Positions 49,615-58,579 of a stretch of 64,000 nucleotides of DNA are shown piece after piece; within the stretch, counting starts at the first letter, position 1, and each line of letters begins with the position of its first letter. The position numbers were made by a program, and so were the translations under genes. This stretch comes from Verrucomicrobiota bacterium. Its GTDB lineage: Bacteria > Verrucomicrobiota > Kiritimatiellia > SS1-B-03-39 > UBA6053. The notes under the pieces were generated by a model. It ran no database searches. It saw only the letters and a list, made by a program, of their open reading frames with translations, and was not told the DNA's origin. The DNA lies in NCBI GenBank assembly GCA_020831635.1, contig JAFIGC010000003.1, positions 33,080-97,079 of the forward strand, given 5' to 3'.

Positions 49615-52397
49615 TTTCCGTTGGTGCCCTTCAGTTTCCAAATTGAGCCCAAATCCTTTGCGCAAACCATGGCGCGTTTGCACAGGTCTTCCGTAAAGGG
49701 TTCCGCGTCCAATTGTTCCGACAGTTGCCGATAAAGGTTCCGGTGGGCCGGCTCCATTTCCTTGGGATCTTCCGATGTTTCCCCGGTATAATAGAGGCGA
49801 AGGGAGGCAATCCCTCGCTCCAACACTTGTCGCACGTGGGAAATGGCCGGTTCCCACAAGCCCAAGGGCAACAAAGCCTCCGCCGCCTTCCGCTCCGCTT
49901 CACCGGCCTGCCAATGTTCCACGGCTTTTTCGGGAAACCGAACCGGACGAAGCGGCGCCGAAGGCTTGCTCTGCAAACCCGGATACCCCTCGCCTGCGTG
50001 CAACGATTCCAAATCGGCGGACAAAGTCAGCAAGCCCATTTCCTGTAATTTCCGGATCGCGGCCAAAGTCTCGGTGTTGATCACCACCGACGGACCCTCC
50101 GCGACTCGCCCGGCCCGGTCTTCCAAGGCCCGGAGGTCGCTGTCGGGCCGGGCCACCACCACCGTGGCCCCGGTTTTGGCATCCCGTTCGATACCCTGAA
50201 TACGGTCCCCGTGCCGCCCCAACAGCTCCGAGGCCACCTTCGCTTTGGATGACGGACGGGGCGCGCTTTCCCGCGCCTCCCCATCGCCCACCAAGTCCCG
50301 AATCCGCTTGAGAAACGCCTCCCGACCCGACTCCGTTTTCATCGACGCATCGAATGCCTTGCCGTCCAACACCGAATCCGCGAGCGCCGTTTTGTAGGCC
50401 AACTTGCCCAACATGCTTTCCTCGATCGAATTTTCCGTGACCAAATGAATCACCTGCACGCTGCGGGTTTGCTGTTTGCGCCAGGCCCGCGCGATGCGCT
50501 GCTCCAGTTTTGCGGGATTCCAGGGCAAATCCAAATTGATGACCACGTTCGCATTTTGCAAATTCAGCCCCACTCCGCCCGATTCCGAGGAAAGGAACAC
50601 CCGACACTCCGGATCCTTTTTGAAACGCCGGATGTTTTCGCGCCGTTTTTGCTGGGGAATGGTGCCGTGGTGCTCGGTGTAGCCCACGCCCTCCGCATCC
50701 AGCAGCTCCATCACCAAATTCAACATCCGCACCCATTCCGAAAAAATGATCACCTTGTTGTCCGGTTCCTGAAACAGCTCGTCCAGAATATCCTTCAATT
50801 CCTCCAACTTCGGACAGTCCCGACAGTCGGCGTCCAGAATATACGGGGTATCGCAAATCATGCGCATACAGGCCAAAAGGCGCTGCATCTTTTCCAACTC
50901 CTCCTTGCGCAATCGGCGAGTCTTGAGAATATTCAACAACTTCGCCACTTGCGCTTCCAGATCCTCGTACCGCATCCGCTGTTCCGCGGTCATCTCCACA
51001 TAAAACGTTTTCTCGGTGCGGTCCGGCAAATCCGTTTCCACCTCCGCCTTGCGCCGCCGGAGCATCACCGGGCTTACCCGCCGATGCATGCCCGGCAAAT
51101 CGCCGGGTTTCATGCATTTTTTATCCTCGTCCCAGAGCATGAACTCCCGATGAAAACGATCCAAGGTGCCGAACACATGCGGATCCACGAATTCCACCAG
51201 CGAATACAACTCCTCCACCCGGTTTTCCAACGGCGTTCCCGTCAACACAAACGCAAACGGACTCTGCAGACGCTTGATGGTTTTCGCCGTTTTCGTGGGC
51301 CAGTTTTTGATGCGCTGGGCCTCGTCCAGCACCACCAAATCCGGTGCGAAAAGTCGATTGATGTCCTCCACATCCCCCCGAATCTGCTCGTAATTGCAGA
51401 GCAAATACGGGTGATCGCCCCGATACAGCTTCAGTCGGTCATCCCGGGGGCCAAACACCAATTGCGCCTTGCGTCCGGTGAACATTGCCAACTGATCCTC
51501 CCACTCCCCCTTCAGGGAGGCCGGACTCACCACCATCACCCGTTTCACCCGGCCCAGGTCCCGCAAAAGTTCGGCGGCGGCAATCGCCTGCACGGTTTTG
51601 CCCAACCCCATCTCGTCCGCCAGCAAAGCCCGCCCGTTGAACGCCAAATGCATCATCCCCTCTTTTTGATACGGATACAGCGGTAGATTCACCGGATTGT
51701 CTCCCCGCTTGCCCGCGGCCACATCCGCCTCGAACCCGCGACGCAACCGCGCCAAATCCGACCGACGGATTTCGCGCTCCGCCCACACGTCCATATGGGC
51801 GGATAAACGCACTTTGGCCCGCAACGCCGGGGACAATTCCTCCACCGCCGCCCGAACCGCCGGCAAACTTTCCGCCACCGATGCCAAGGCAAACCCCTCC
51901 GCGTCGAAAAACGGTTCCTGGGTCTGCATGATCTTCGGAGAAATCTTGAGGGAACGCAACCAACGCATGCGCGGCGTTTCCCCGGTCACATCCACGAAAA
52001 TCTCCTCTTTCAAGGACGGTTGACCCACTTGACGCTTGAAAAGGCCTGTACGGCGATGGGTGATGAACTGAAACACCCGCTCAATGTGTTTGCAGGTACC
52101 CAGCCGGTTCATCTGAAAATCCATGCACGAACAACTGTTCAAACCCCGTCCCTCCAAGTCCCGGATTTCAACCGTGTATCCCGTATCCCACTGTGTGGAA
52201 GATACCTCATACACCCCCCGGAACTGATCCACCTTTTCAATCACCCGCACCTCCGCCAGCTCCTCCAGCGCCGTCCGACGCCGAGACTCCACACACTCCG
52301 CGTCATTCATAATCGGCGGCAACGGCGGCAGTTTTTTCGCTTTTTTCGACTTCGATGTTTTGGAGGTTGTTTTGGAGGAGGCTGCGGATTTATTCAT
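49611..52397 (-). CDS. SWIM zinc-finger SNF2-family helicase
   Basis: 928 residues. A basic Lys/Ser/Thr start is followed by a SWIM zinc finger near residue 88-105 (CSCMDF...GTCKHIERV). The SNF2 ATPase covers about 240-700: ADEMGLGKTVQAIAAAELL (motif I), VVSPASLKGEW (Ia), LDEAQRIKN (II), LTGTPLENR (III), FLSSESGGVGLNLQNANVVINLD (V) and QRIARAWRKQQ (VI). The C-terminal 200 residues are unlike known domains. SWIM-SNF2 proteins remodel protein-DNA contacts in transcription or repair. Confidence 0.92.
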   Translation of the reverse strand: MNKSAASSKTTSKTSKSKKAKKLPPLPPIMNDAECVESRRRTALEELAEVRVIEKVDQFRGVYEVSSTQWDTGYTVEIRDLEGRGLNSCSCMDFQMNRLGTCKHIERVFQFITHRRTGLFKRQVGQPSLKEEIFVDVTGETPRMRWLRSLKISPKIMQTQEPFFDAEGFALASVAESLPAVRAAVEELSPALRAKVRLSAHMDVWAEREIRRSDLARLRRGFEADVAAGKRGDNPVNLPLYPYQKEGMMHLAFNGRALLADEMGLGKTVQAIAAAELLRDLGRVKRVMVVSPASLKGEWEDQLAMFTGRKAQLVFGPRDDRLKLYRGDHPYLLCNYEQIRGDVEDINRLFAPDLVVLDEAQRIKNWPTKTAKTIKRLQSPFAFVLTGTPLENRVEELYSLVEFVDPHVFGTLDRFHREFMLWDEDKKCMKPGDLPGMHRRVSPVMLRRRKAEVETDLPDRTEKTFYVEMTAEQRMRYEDLEAQVAKLLNILKTRRLRKEELEKMQRLLACMRMICDTPYILDADCRDCPKLEELKDILDELFQEPDNKVIIFSEWVRMLNLVMELLDAEGVGYTEHHGTIPQQKRRENIRRFKKDPECRVFLSSESGGVGLNLQNANVVINLDLPWNPAKLEQRIARAWRKQQTRSVQVIHLVTENSIEESMLGKLAYKTALADSVLDGKAFDASMKTESGREAFLKRIRDLVGDGEARESAPRPSSKAKVASELLGRHGDRIQGIERDAKTGATVVVARPDSDLRALEDRAGRVAEGPSVVINTETLAAIRKLQEMGLLTLSADLESLHAGEGYPGLQSKPSAPLRPVRFPEKAVEHWQAGEAERKAAEALLPLGLWEPAISHVRQVLERGIASLRLYYTGETSEDPKEMEPAHRNLYRQLSEQLDAEPFTEDLCKRAMVCAKDLGSIWKLKGTNGK

Positions 52398-52460
52398 GGA
52401 AATTTTCCTAACAACCCATCATCCAATTGCAAGATCATCTGTTTTCGGATTGTATTGTAG

Positions 52461-52514
52461 CGCGACAGTCCCTGTCGCGAACGGCAGCTTATCGGCAAGG
52501 GACTGCCGATCTAC
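52461..52514. repeat. REP-like palindromes before the restriction gene remnant
   Basis: Two hairpins: CGCGACAG/CTGTCGCG (52461-52479) and ATCGGCAAGG/GACTGCCGAT ending CTAC (52491-52514). The second recurs at 54692-54713 and 55240-55264. Confidence 0.7.
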
Positions 52515-52577
52515 AGCCAAAAGACGACTCCCGACAAAACATGGTTGCTTGACAAACCCAAAGGAAAAGGATTCAAA

Positions 52578-53122
52578 GTGCCTGTGTCCAACGATCTCCC
52601 AAATTTTTTAAGCCCTCATGACGGCAAGGTTCAAATTCTCAGCAAAGAAGCCTTTTGCGCGTTATTTTCCTATCAAAATCCTCGACCATTCCTTGCACAA
52701 TTGGACGAAGTGGACAAAGTCATTCGCGATCATGCACCCCACATTCACCAAGGTGCATTCAACAATGTGCACGGTGCATGGTACGAATGGATACCTTCAA
52801 GACCATCGTTGGGTTTGCCGCCACGAAAACCAGCTTTCGCCCCGACAGGCGCTTGCAGATTCCACATGAAGGCAGCCTAATGAAAGCCATATACGCGCAT
52901 TTGGTCACTCGGGAATGGGAACTGAAGCCACGGGGACTCAAATACTTGGCCATCGCCTGTAAAGTAGGCGAACCCGACCGCAGAGCCCTGAAAACCGTTG
53001 CCACCCACTCAATCACCACGGTCACGGACCTCCCCAAAGCCGCCGTCGATGAGGTCTACAGGATTAATTCGTTCGATGAGCTAAACGCATTTTTGCAGGC
53101 TGAAATCCTCCAGCCGAGCTAA
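52578..53122 (+). pseudogene. Type II restriction endonuclease remnant (frameshifted)
   Basis: Two frames together give one protein. Frame one runs from a GTG at 52578 (AAGGAAAAGGA before it) or a TTG at 52545, with NDLPNFLSPHDGKVQILSKE and NNVHGAWYEWI. Near 52795 the reading passes to another frame with TFKTIVGFAATKTSFRPDRRL, QIPHEGSLMKAIYAHLVTREW and VATHSITTVTDLPKAAVDEVY. The second part resembles endonucleases found next to C5 methyltransferases, possibly of the ApaLI type (GTGCAC); this is from memory of the family. The gene converges on the methyltransferase and overlaps it by 42 bases. Confidence 0.6.
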
Positions 53123-54625
53123 TTGCGTTTGGATGGCGACACCCAGAGCTTCTGCCAATTGCACGGGAACCGCATTTCCGATTTGCCTCCCCACACTCGT
53201 CAGGGTGACTTTCTCATATTTCGCACAGTAAAACCGCCAATCGGCAGGGAACCCTTGTAAAGCCGCCAATTCAAGTGAGTTCAGTCCCCGATTTTCGGTT
53301 GGATGGATATACCGACCTTTCGCGGGATTGTATGCCGCGGTTCGGATCGTCACCGAAGGTTGGTCCAAACGTAATCGTCCAAACGTGTCCTGACCCTGGT
53401 GCTTTCCGGTTTTCCAACAATTTGGCCGCATATCCATGGGCAAAACATGAAAATTTTCCCCGGGACCGATTAAACGCATTCTCGCGCGAACAGGCTCGGA
53501 AATATTCATCACCACGTTGTCCGGCCGCGCCAAGTCCGACTCGGAAATGCTCTGGAAAGCATCCCCCACCGTCCGCCAAAGCGGAACCATTTTTTGGCGA
53601 CGTCGCCCGGTTTGAAAGCAAAATTCGCGATAGAGGTCAACGGATTTGAAATGGGTGGGTGCCGGCAATGCGGGGGCGGGTCCGTTTTTCAAGCCCACCA
53701 AGATGAACCGATTCCTTTTTTGGGGAACACCATAGTCGGCCGCATTCATAATGCGATAGGTCAACCCGTATCCCAGACCGCTGAAACATGACTGCATGTA
53801 AGCGAGAACTTCTTTGTGCTTTTGTTGCGTGATCCCCACAACGTTCTCAAAGATAAACGCTTTCGGCATCAAGCCGGTGACAATTCGCACGAACTCCTGA
53901 AAGAGATCTCCCCCGTTTTTCTCATCCGTCACCCCACCTTTTTTCCCAATATTGCTAAAGGGTTGGCATGGGGCGCCTCCAACGACCAAGGCGGCTTCCC
54001 CTTTTTTTAGATTGGCCTTTTGCAGGATCTCATCCACTTCAACGTAACGTACGTCTCCAGACCTCTCCCCCTCGACAATCGTCCATTCCTGTCGATTTCT
54101 GCGCAGGGTTTCTTTGCAGTCTTCATTGACCTCAACGCATGCCACCGTTTCAAACCCCGCATTCTCCAAGCCGATGTCAAGCCCCCCCGCTCCGGTAAAC
54201 AAACTGACAACCTTGCCGCCGGTGCATCGGGGTTTTTCAGCCAGCCCATCCGTGGCCACATACCATTCATTCTCAAAACTATTGTATAGGAATTCCTCCA
54301 ATCCCTCCCAACTGATGTCACGGGTGCCATAGTATGCGGCAGGTTCACGAACCTCTTCGCGGTTTACATCGGAAATCCGCTGTAACACGTCTGCGGGCAA
54401 TTCGATTTTTTCACCTCCAATGGCATGAAAGGCCTGAAGAAAAAAACGGGCGCTGAAAGAACCCCGAGACAGCTTGTTGGCAATGGCCGCCTTGCTTTCA
54501 TTGACGCCAATTTTTTGCAAGCGACTCCGAAGTTCTTCAGTCGTCACGCCCTTCCTGGACATTTCTTCCTTCAACAAATCCCTGGCAATCGCGTTCCATA
54601 AAAATGATGTGTGTTTTGAGTTCAT
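53081..54625 (-). CDS. DNA (cytosine-5) methyltransferase with N-terminal DUF6471-like domain
   Basis: 514 residues from the ATG at 54625. Residues 10-70 (ARDLLKEEMSRKGVTTEELRSRL, then ANKLSRGSFSARFFLQAF) form an HTH-like DUF6471 domain, fit for autoregulation. Then the C5 motifs in order: VSLFTGAGGLDIGLENAGF (I), GGAPCQPFSNIG with the catalytic Cys (IV), FENVVG (VI), QKRNRFILVG (VIII) and GNAVPVQLAEAL (X). It methylates cytosine in a sequence-specific way using SAM. The cognate endonuclease gene is frameshifted, leaving this enzyme effectively solitary. A longer in-frame start upstream lacks support. Confidence 0.93.
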   Translation of the reverse strand: MNSKHTSFLWNAIARDLLKEEMSRKGVTTEELRSRLQKIGVNESKAAIANKLSRGSFSARFFLQAFHAIGGEKIELPADVLQRISDVNREEVREPAAYYGTRDISWEGLEEFLYNSFENEWYVATDGLAEKPRCTGGKVVSLFTGAGGLDIGLENAGFETVACVEVNEDCKETLRRNRQEWTIVEGERSGDVRYVEVDEILQKANLKKGEAALVVGGAPCQPFSNIGKKGGVTDEKNGGDLFQEFVRIVTGLMPKAFIFENVVGITQQKHKEVLAYMQSCFSGLGYGLTYRIMNAADYGVPQKRNRFILVGLKNGPAPALPAPTHFKSVDLYREFCFQTGRRRQKMVPLWRTVGDAFQSISESDLARPDNVVMNISEPVRARMRLIGPGENFHVLPMDMRPNCWKTGKHQGQDTFGRLRLDQPSVTIRTAAYNPAKGRYIHPTENRGLNSLELAALQGFPADWRFYCAKYEKVTLTSVGRQIGNAVPVQLAEALGVAIQTQLARLEDFSLQKCV

Positions 54626-54691
54626 GCCGGTATCAAATATGATAACCGGCAAAAGGCAAGAAAAAGTTTTAATTTTATGCATTCGGCAGGT

Positions 54692-54713
54692 GATCGGCAA
54701 GGGCCTGCCGATT
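54692..54713. repeat. REP-like palindrome, copy 2
   Basis: GATCGGCAAGG and CCTGCCGATT arms, as at 52491 and 55240. It lies 67 bases before the methyltransferase start, so copies 1 and 2 bracket the restriction-modification locus. Confidence 0.65.
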
Positions 54714-55239
54714 CAAGGTTTTCGGTTGCAGGTTGAATGTTCATACACGGTTCGAAATCCAACGTCATTCGGCGTCCCGGATTTATCCGGCTTCATGCCC
54801 GTGCCTTCAGGCACTGGCGAGGGCGAAGGGGGAGGCAACGCAACCCTGGCAGCCCCCCATGCTCCGCAACACAGGGGCGAAAGCCCGCTGTGTCGAAACC
54901 TTATAAAAGGTCTGTCGATTTATAGAAACGAAGATTTTTTAACCGCTAATCGGCGTTAATCTTGCGCTAATATTAACCAAATATGTATTTTTATCAGCGT
55001 AAGATAAGCGAAGATAAGCGGATTCCTTATGCTTTTAAGAATAAATCAACAGGCCCTAAATCCGGAACTCGTAACGCTCATGCTATCCGTGCATCCGTGG
55101 TTCCTTCTTTCAAAACCCAAGCCACAACCCAAGATCAGTGGATATCAGTGTAATCAGTGGTTTCCACAACACATCCTAAGATTCTGTGTATTCCGTGTAT
55201 TCCGTGGTCCGAAGTATAATCCATCGGTCAGCAGAAGGT

Positions 55240-55264
55240 GATCGGCAAGGGACTGCCGATCTAC
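55240..55264. repeat. REP-like palindrome, copy 3
   Basis: Identical in core to the copy at 52491-52514 (ATCGGCAAGGGACTGCCGAT then CTAC). Confidence 0.7.
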
Positions 55265-55311
55265 GTTTGCAAAACAATTTCAGGAAATCATTTGCCAAAG
55301 CCCGGGGAATC

Positions 55312-55638
55312 ATGGACAATGAACCTATGGAAATCGAACCGGAATATATCCCCCCTCCCAAACACGAATACCGAGAACAACGCCGAACCACGATGGTTTC
55401 CGCGCGTCCCGGCCCTTTGGCCATGATCGTCTTCGGCGGTTTGGCCATTGTCATCGGCGCGGTCCTGTTGTTTTTCATGTTCTGGCTCGCACTCGCCTTC
55501 ACCGCCATCGGCCTGATCGCGTTGGGCATCCAAGCCATACGGCGGCTACTCACGGGCAACAAGGGCAACGCTGGCCAAAGCCATTCCCAAAGCCATTCAA
55601 CGGTGCGCATCCAGATCGGACGCCGTCCGCCGGATTAA
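55312..55638 (+). CDS. Small membrane protein of unknown function
   Basis: 108 residues from the ATG at 55312. An acidic/Pro start (MDNEPMEIEPEYIPPPKHEY) and a basic stretch lead to one long or two short membrane helices (residues 38-78: PLAMIVFGGLAIVIGAVLLF and FWLALAFTAIGLIALGI). The tail is Ser/His/Gln-rich (SQSHSQSHS). I recognise no family. Its 3' end overlaps that of lutC by four bases in convergent orientation. Confidence 0.55.
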   Translation: MDNEPMEIEPEYIPPPKHEYREQRRTTMVSARPGPLAMIVFGGLAIVIGAVLLFFMFWLALAFTAIGLIALGIQAIRRLLTGNKGNAGQSHSQSHSTVRIQIGRRPPD

Positions 55639-56315
55639 TTCCCGACAATCAAAATCGTCAGCCGCTTGGGACCGTGCGCGCCGAGCACCAAAATCCGCTC
55701 GATATCCCCGGTGCGGCTCGCACCGGTGATGAAGGAAACGAAAGAAGGCGGATTGTCCCCATACCGCTCCCGCAAAAGATCGAACGCCGCCAGCATGTCG
55801 GGCAACAGTTGATCCAGGGTGGCAATCACCACGTGATGCGGCGGCAACACGCTCAAGGCCCGCCCGCCACAGCCTTTTCCGGTCACAAAAACGGAACCCG
55901 TCTGGGCAATCAAGGCCTCGCAGGACGTCACCCCCGCCTCCACCTGCTCCAAATCCGCCGTCCCCGGTTCGTCATCGGTCCAAAGAATCGGCACCTTCAA
56001 CGACGTCAACACCGAATTCGTCAGATCGTTGCGATGAGAGGCGATTTGCCGCCAGCCCTCGGTTTTGGCCAAATCCGCCAAAAAAGCCCCGGCGGCAGCC
56101 AAATCGGGCAGCACCTCGACTTCGGCCTTCAGTTTGGCCGCGAGTTTCCGGAACTTTTTCAAGCGCGCCTCCGGGGTGGCGCCTCCGTCGGGCAGAAATC
56201 CCCGGGCCTTCCGCACATCCCGAACGCCCTCCCCCGACACCGCTTTCACGCCCGCATGACTGGGGACCGACAAGGCCTCGCGCACGCGACCCAGAATTTC
56301 CTCGCGACCACTCAT
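55635..56315 (-). CDS. lutC: Lactate utilization protein C (LUD domain)
   Basis: 226 residues from the ATG at 56315, which overlaps the lutB stop (ATGA). It is a LUD-domain protein with GVTSCEALIAQTGSVFVTG near residue 140 and LPPHHVVIATLDQLLPDM near 170, plus TGASRTGDIERILVLGAHGPK near the end. LutABC oxidises L-lactate to pyruvate; LutC is the smallest subunit. It is the last gene of the set. Confidence 0.92.
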   Translation of the reverse strand: MSGREEILGRVREALSVPSHAGVKAVSGEGVRDVRKARGFLPDGGATPEARLKKFRKLAAKLKAEVEVLPDLAAAGAFLADLAKTEGWRQIASHRNDLTNSVLTSLKVPILWTDDEPGTADLEQVEAGVTSCEALIAQTGSVFVTGKGCGGRALSVLPPHHVVIATLDQLLPDMLAAFDLLRERYGDNPPSFVSFITGASRTGDIERILVLGAHGPKRLTILIVGN

Positions 56316-57736
56316 GACTTGCCCTCCTCTTGTTCCCGCTCTTGCGCCTGCCATTGCTTCATAAAGGATTTTGGCGCCGGGGCGGGCAAATCCCGACTCG
56401 CCGTCCACGCTTTCAGCGGATCGAGCTTCCGTCCCTTGAACGGAAGCCACAATTTCGCCCCGAAGCGCATCAAACCTTCACTGCCGCGATAACGCTTGGG
56501 ATGGGTCATGACCTTCGCGAATTGCCCGAACATCCACCGCTCCATCTTGCCCCCTTTTTCCTGAACGGCGTTGCGACGGTTCCGCATCAAATGATGGTGT
56601 AAGTCGATTTTCACCGGACAGGTCTCGCTGCAGGCACCGCACAGCGAACTGCTGAACGACAAATGCTTGTAGCTTTGCAGCCCCCGCAAATGGGGAGTGA
56701 TCACCGAACCGATCGGCCCCTGATACGTGGTGCCGTAATTATGTCCGCCGATGTTTTTGAAAATCGGGCACACATTCAGGCAGGCCCCACAGCGAATGCA
56801 GCGCAAAGCGTCCCGCTGTTCCGGGTCCGCCAACAGCTTGGTGCGATGGTTGTCCAGCAACACCACGTGAAACTCCTCCGGACCATCCACCTCGCCGGGC
56901 TGACGCGGTCCGCCGATCATGGAATTGTAAGCCGTCAGCCACTGCCCCGTCCCCGCCGTGCCCAGCATTTGCAGCATCACCGACAGATCCTCCAACTTCG
57001 GCACCACCTTTTCAATGCCCAGCACCGCGATATGGACCTTGGGCAGCGAAGTGGTCAAGCGGGCATTGCCCTCGTTCTCGGTAATGGAGATCATGCCCGA
57101 GTCCGCCACCGCAAAATTCGCGCCGCTAATGCCGATATCGGCTTCGCAATACTTCTGACGCATCACCCGGCGGGCGATCATGGTCAATTCCTCGGGATCG
57201 GAACTGGGTTCGGTCCCCAACTTTTCCTCGAAAATTTGACTGATCCGGTCCCGCTTCAAATGCATGGCCGGAAACACGAAATGAAAGGGCGGCTCTTCGC
57301 GAAGCTGCACGATATATTCGCCCAAATCGGATTCCACCACCTGCATGCCCGCGGCTTCCAAGGCCGGATTGAGGTGAATCTCCTCGGTGGTCATGCATTT
57401 CGATTTGATGATGTTCTTTGCCCCATGCTCCTTGCAAACCCCAAGAATATAGTCCACCGCCTCTTTCCCGTTTCCGGCCCAAAACACCCGCGTTCCCCGC
57501 GCCTCCAGCTTGTCCGCAAATTCCCCCAACAGCGTGTCCAAATTTTCAATCGCCTCCCATTTGATCGCGGCCGCGGTTTGGCGGGCCTGCTCGAAATCCC
57601 CGAACATGGCTTCGGTGCCCCCCCGGGTGTTTTCGTAGCCGTGCAAGGCGTCCTGCATCCATTGACGATGCTCAAAATCCGCGGTACTGACGGCGGAATC
57701 CTCTTGAAATTGGTGGGCGGGTGTATCGGAAGTCAT
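56312..57736 (-). CDS. lutB: Lactate utilization protein B (LUD plus iron-sulfur)
   Basis: 474 residues. The N-terminal 300 residues are a LUD domain (VFWAGNGKEAVDYILGV, KSKCMTTEEIHLN, ISGANFAVADSGMISITENEGN). The C-terminal part has two 4Fe-4S motifs, CIRCGACLNVCP near residue 325 and CGACSETCP near 375, followed by a membrane-free helical tail. It passes electrons in the lactate dehydrogenase complex. lutA, usually adjacent, is 843 bases upstream. Confidence 0.93.
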   Translation of the reverse strand: MTSDTPAHQFQEDSAVSTADFEHRQWMQDALHGYENTRGGTEAMFGDFEQARQTAAAIKWEAIENLDTLLGEFADKLEARGTRVFWAGNGKEAVDYILGVCKEHGAKNIIKSKCMTTEEIHLNPALEAAGMQVVESDLGEYIVQLREEPPFHFVFPAMHLKRDRISQIFEEKLGTEPSSDPEELTMIARRVMRQKYCEADIGISGANFAVADSGMISITENEGNARLTTSLPKVHIAVLGIEKVVPKLEDLSVMLQMLGTAGTGQWLTAYNSMIGGPRQPGEVDGPEEFHVVLLDNHRTKLLADPEQRDALRCIRCGACLNVCPIFKNIGGHNYGTTYQGPIGSVITPHLRGLQSYKHLSFSSSLCGACSETCPVKIDLHHHLMRNRRNAVQEKGGKMERWMFGQFAKVMTHPKRYRGSEGLMRFGAKLWLPFKGRKLDPLKAWTASRDLPAPAPKSFMKQWQAQEREQEEGKS

Positions 57737-57799
57737 GGCAAATCCCTACCCGCCAATTCCCCGCATGTCAACGCGCGGAATTGATGCAATGAAGAAAGC

Positions 57800-57909
57800 A
57801 GGATCATGCACTTTGAGGGAAATTCCACCCGAATCCGCCCCCTACGCCCCAGCCGATGCGGAGATCGGCGCTCCTTTCCACCCCGATTTCCCTCAAAGTA
57901 CATGATCCT
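57800..57909. repeat. Palindromic repeat (CTTTGAGGGAATTC family), copy 2
   Basis: Arms AGGATCATGCACTTTGAGGG.. (57800-57822) and its complement (57887-57909) enclose a centre with GATGCGGAGATCGGCGCTCC. The CACTTTGAGGGAA core and the CCGGCG-type centre are shared with 40600-40704; a fragment of the centre is also at 60440-60475. Confidence 0.7.
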
Positions 57910-57912
57910 GAC

Positions 57913-57968
57913 AAATGTTCCGAGCGTCGGAAGCTGAAATCTTTGGGCTTCCGACGCTCGGAACATTT
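57913..57968. repeat. Perfect 22-bp inverted repeat hairpin
   Basis: 57913-57934 (AAATGTTCCGAGCGTCGGAA..) is the exact reverse complement of 57947-57968 with a 12-base loop. It follows directly on the previous palindrome. Confidence 0.8.
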
Positions 57969-58060
57969 GATTTGAAGCAGGTTTCATCCGCAACCGAAAA
58001 AAGGGGAAACCAACGGATGGCTACGCCGGACAACGGATCACGACAGCGTGTATCTTTTTA

Positions 58061-58214
58061 ACCTGCGGATGCCAGGACACGGCCTGCGGATGCTCTGAAA
58101 CCTACAGACCATGCACTACAGTCCATTCTAACGAATAAAACCTGTCTTTTGCCTCCAAGGGAATTTACATGCCATGCCGAAAGATCCGCAGGCCGTGTCT
58201 CGGCATCCGCAGGT
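58061..58214. repeat. Inverted repeat of the CCTGCGGATGCC family
   Basis: 58061-58091 and 58184-58214 are inverted copies of ACCTGCGGATGCC..ACACGGCCTGCGGAT (about 29 of 31 bases agree) around a 92-base centre. A single related arm lies at 47521-47550. Confidence 0.65.
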
Positions 58215-58355
58215 CATTTTGAATCATAATCATATTCACAATCATCATCGACGAATCATTTCTGTATCATCTTCATCCGGAGAATTCTAAAGTCCCTCCC
58301 CAATCCGTGTGAATCCGTGCACATCCGTGGTTCCCTTCCCCAACACATACTTCAC

Positions 58356-58400
58356 CCAATCTTAAATCAGTGCATATCAGTGTTATCAGTGGTTGATTTT
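58356..58400. repeat. ATCAGTG-family dispersed repeat
   Basis: Same unit as at 47684-47726 (AAATCAGTGCATATCAGTG, then TTATCAGTGGTTGATTT). Confidence 0.65.
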
Positions 58401-58579
58401 TATTCATGCTGGAAAATTTAATTTCTATAGAAATCGAACTCTACTGAGTTTACCTTTGGGTTTTGAAAATCACACCCTAAAGGGTGCTCGATGACTATCC
58501 GACTAAAGTCGGGACTAGGGCCCACCCAATCCGTGCACATCCGTGGTTCCCTTCCCGAAACCCAAGCCCCAACCTCGGA

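Larger units (their letters stand above)
54626..55311. other. Repeat-rich spacer without genes
   Basis: About 690 bases with no supported gene. It holds two REP-like palindromes (54692-54713, 55240-55264), an AT-rich tract with AAGATAAGCGAAGATAAGCG direct repeats near 55002-55021, an ATCCGTGCATCCGTGGTTCC-type repeat near 55085 and an ATCAGTG-family member (55127-55163). Confidence 0.6.
57737..58579. other. Repeat cluster between lutA and lutB
   Basis: 843 bases without a gene, separating lutA from lutB. It contains a CTTTGAGGG-family palindrome (57800-57909), a perfect 22-bp hairpin (57913-57968), a long inverted repeat (58061-58214), ATCCGTG/CATCCGTGGTTCC direct repeats (58305-58340, 58528-58555) and an ATCAGTG-family member (58356-58400). 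It seems to be a landing zone for short repeats. Confidence 0.7.
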
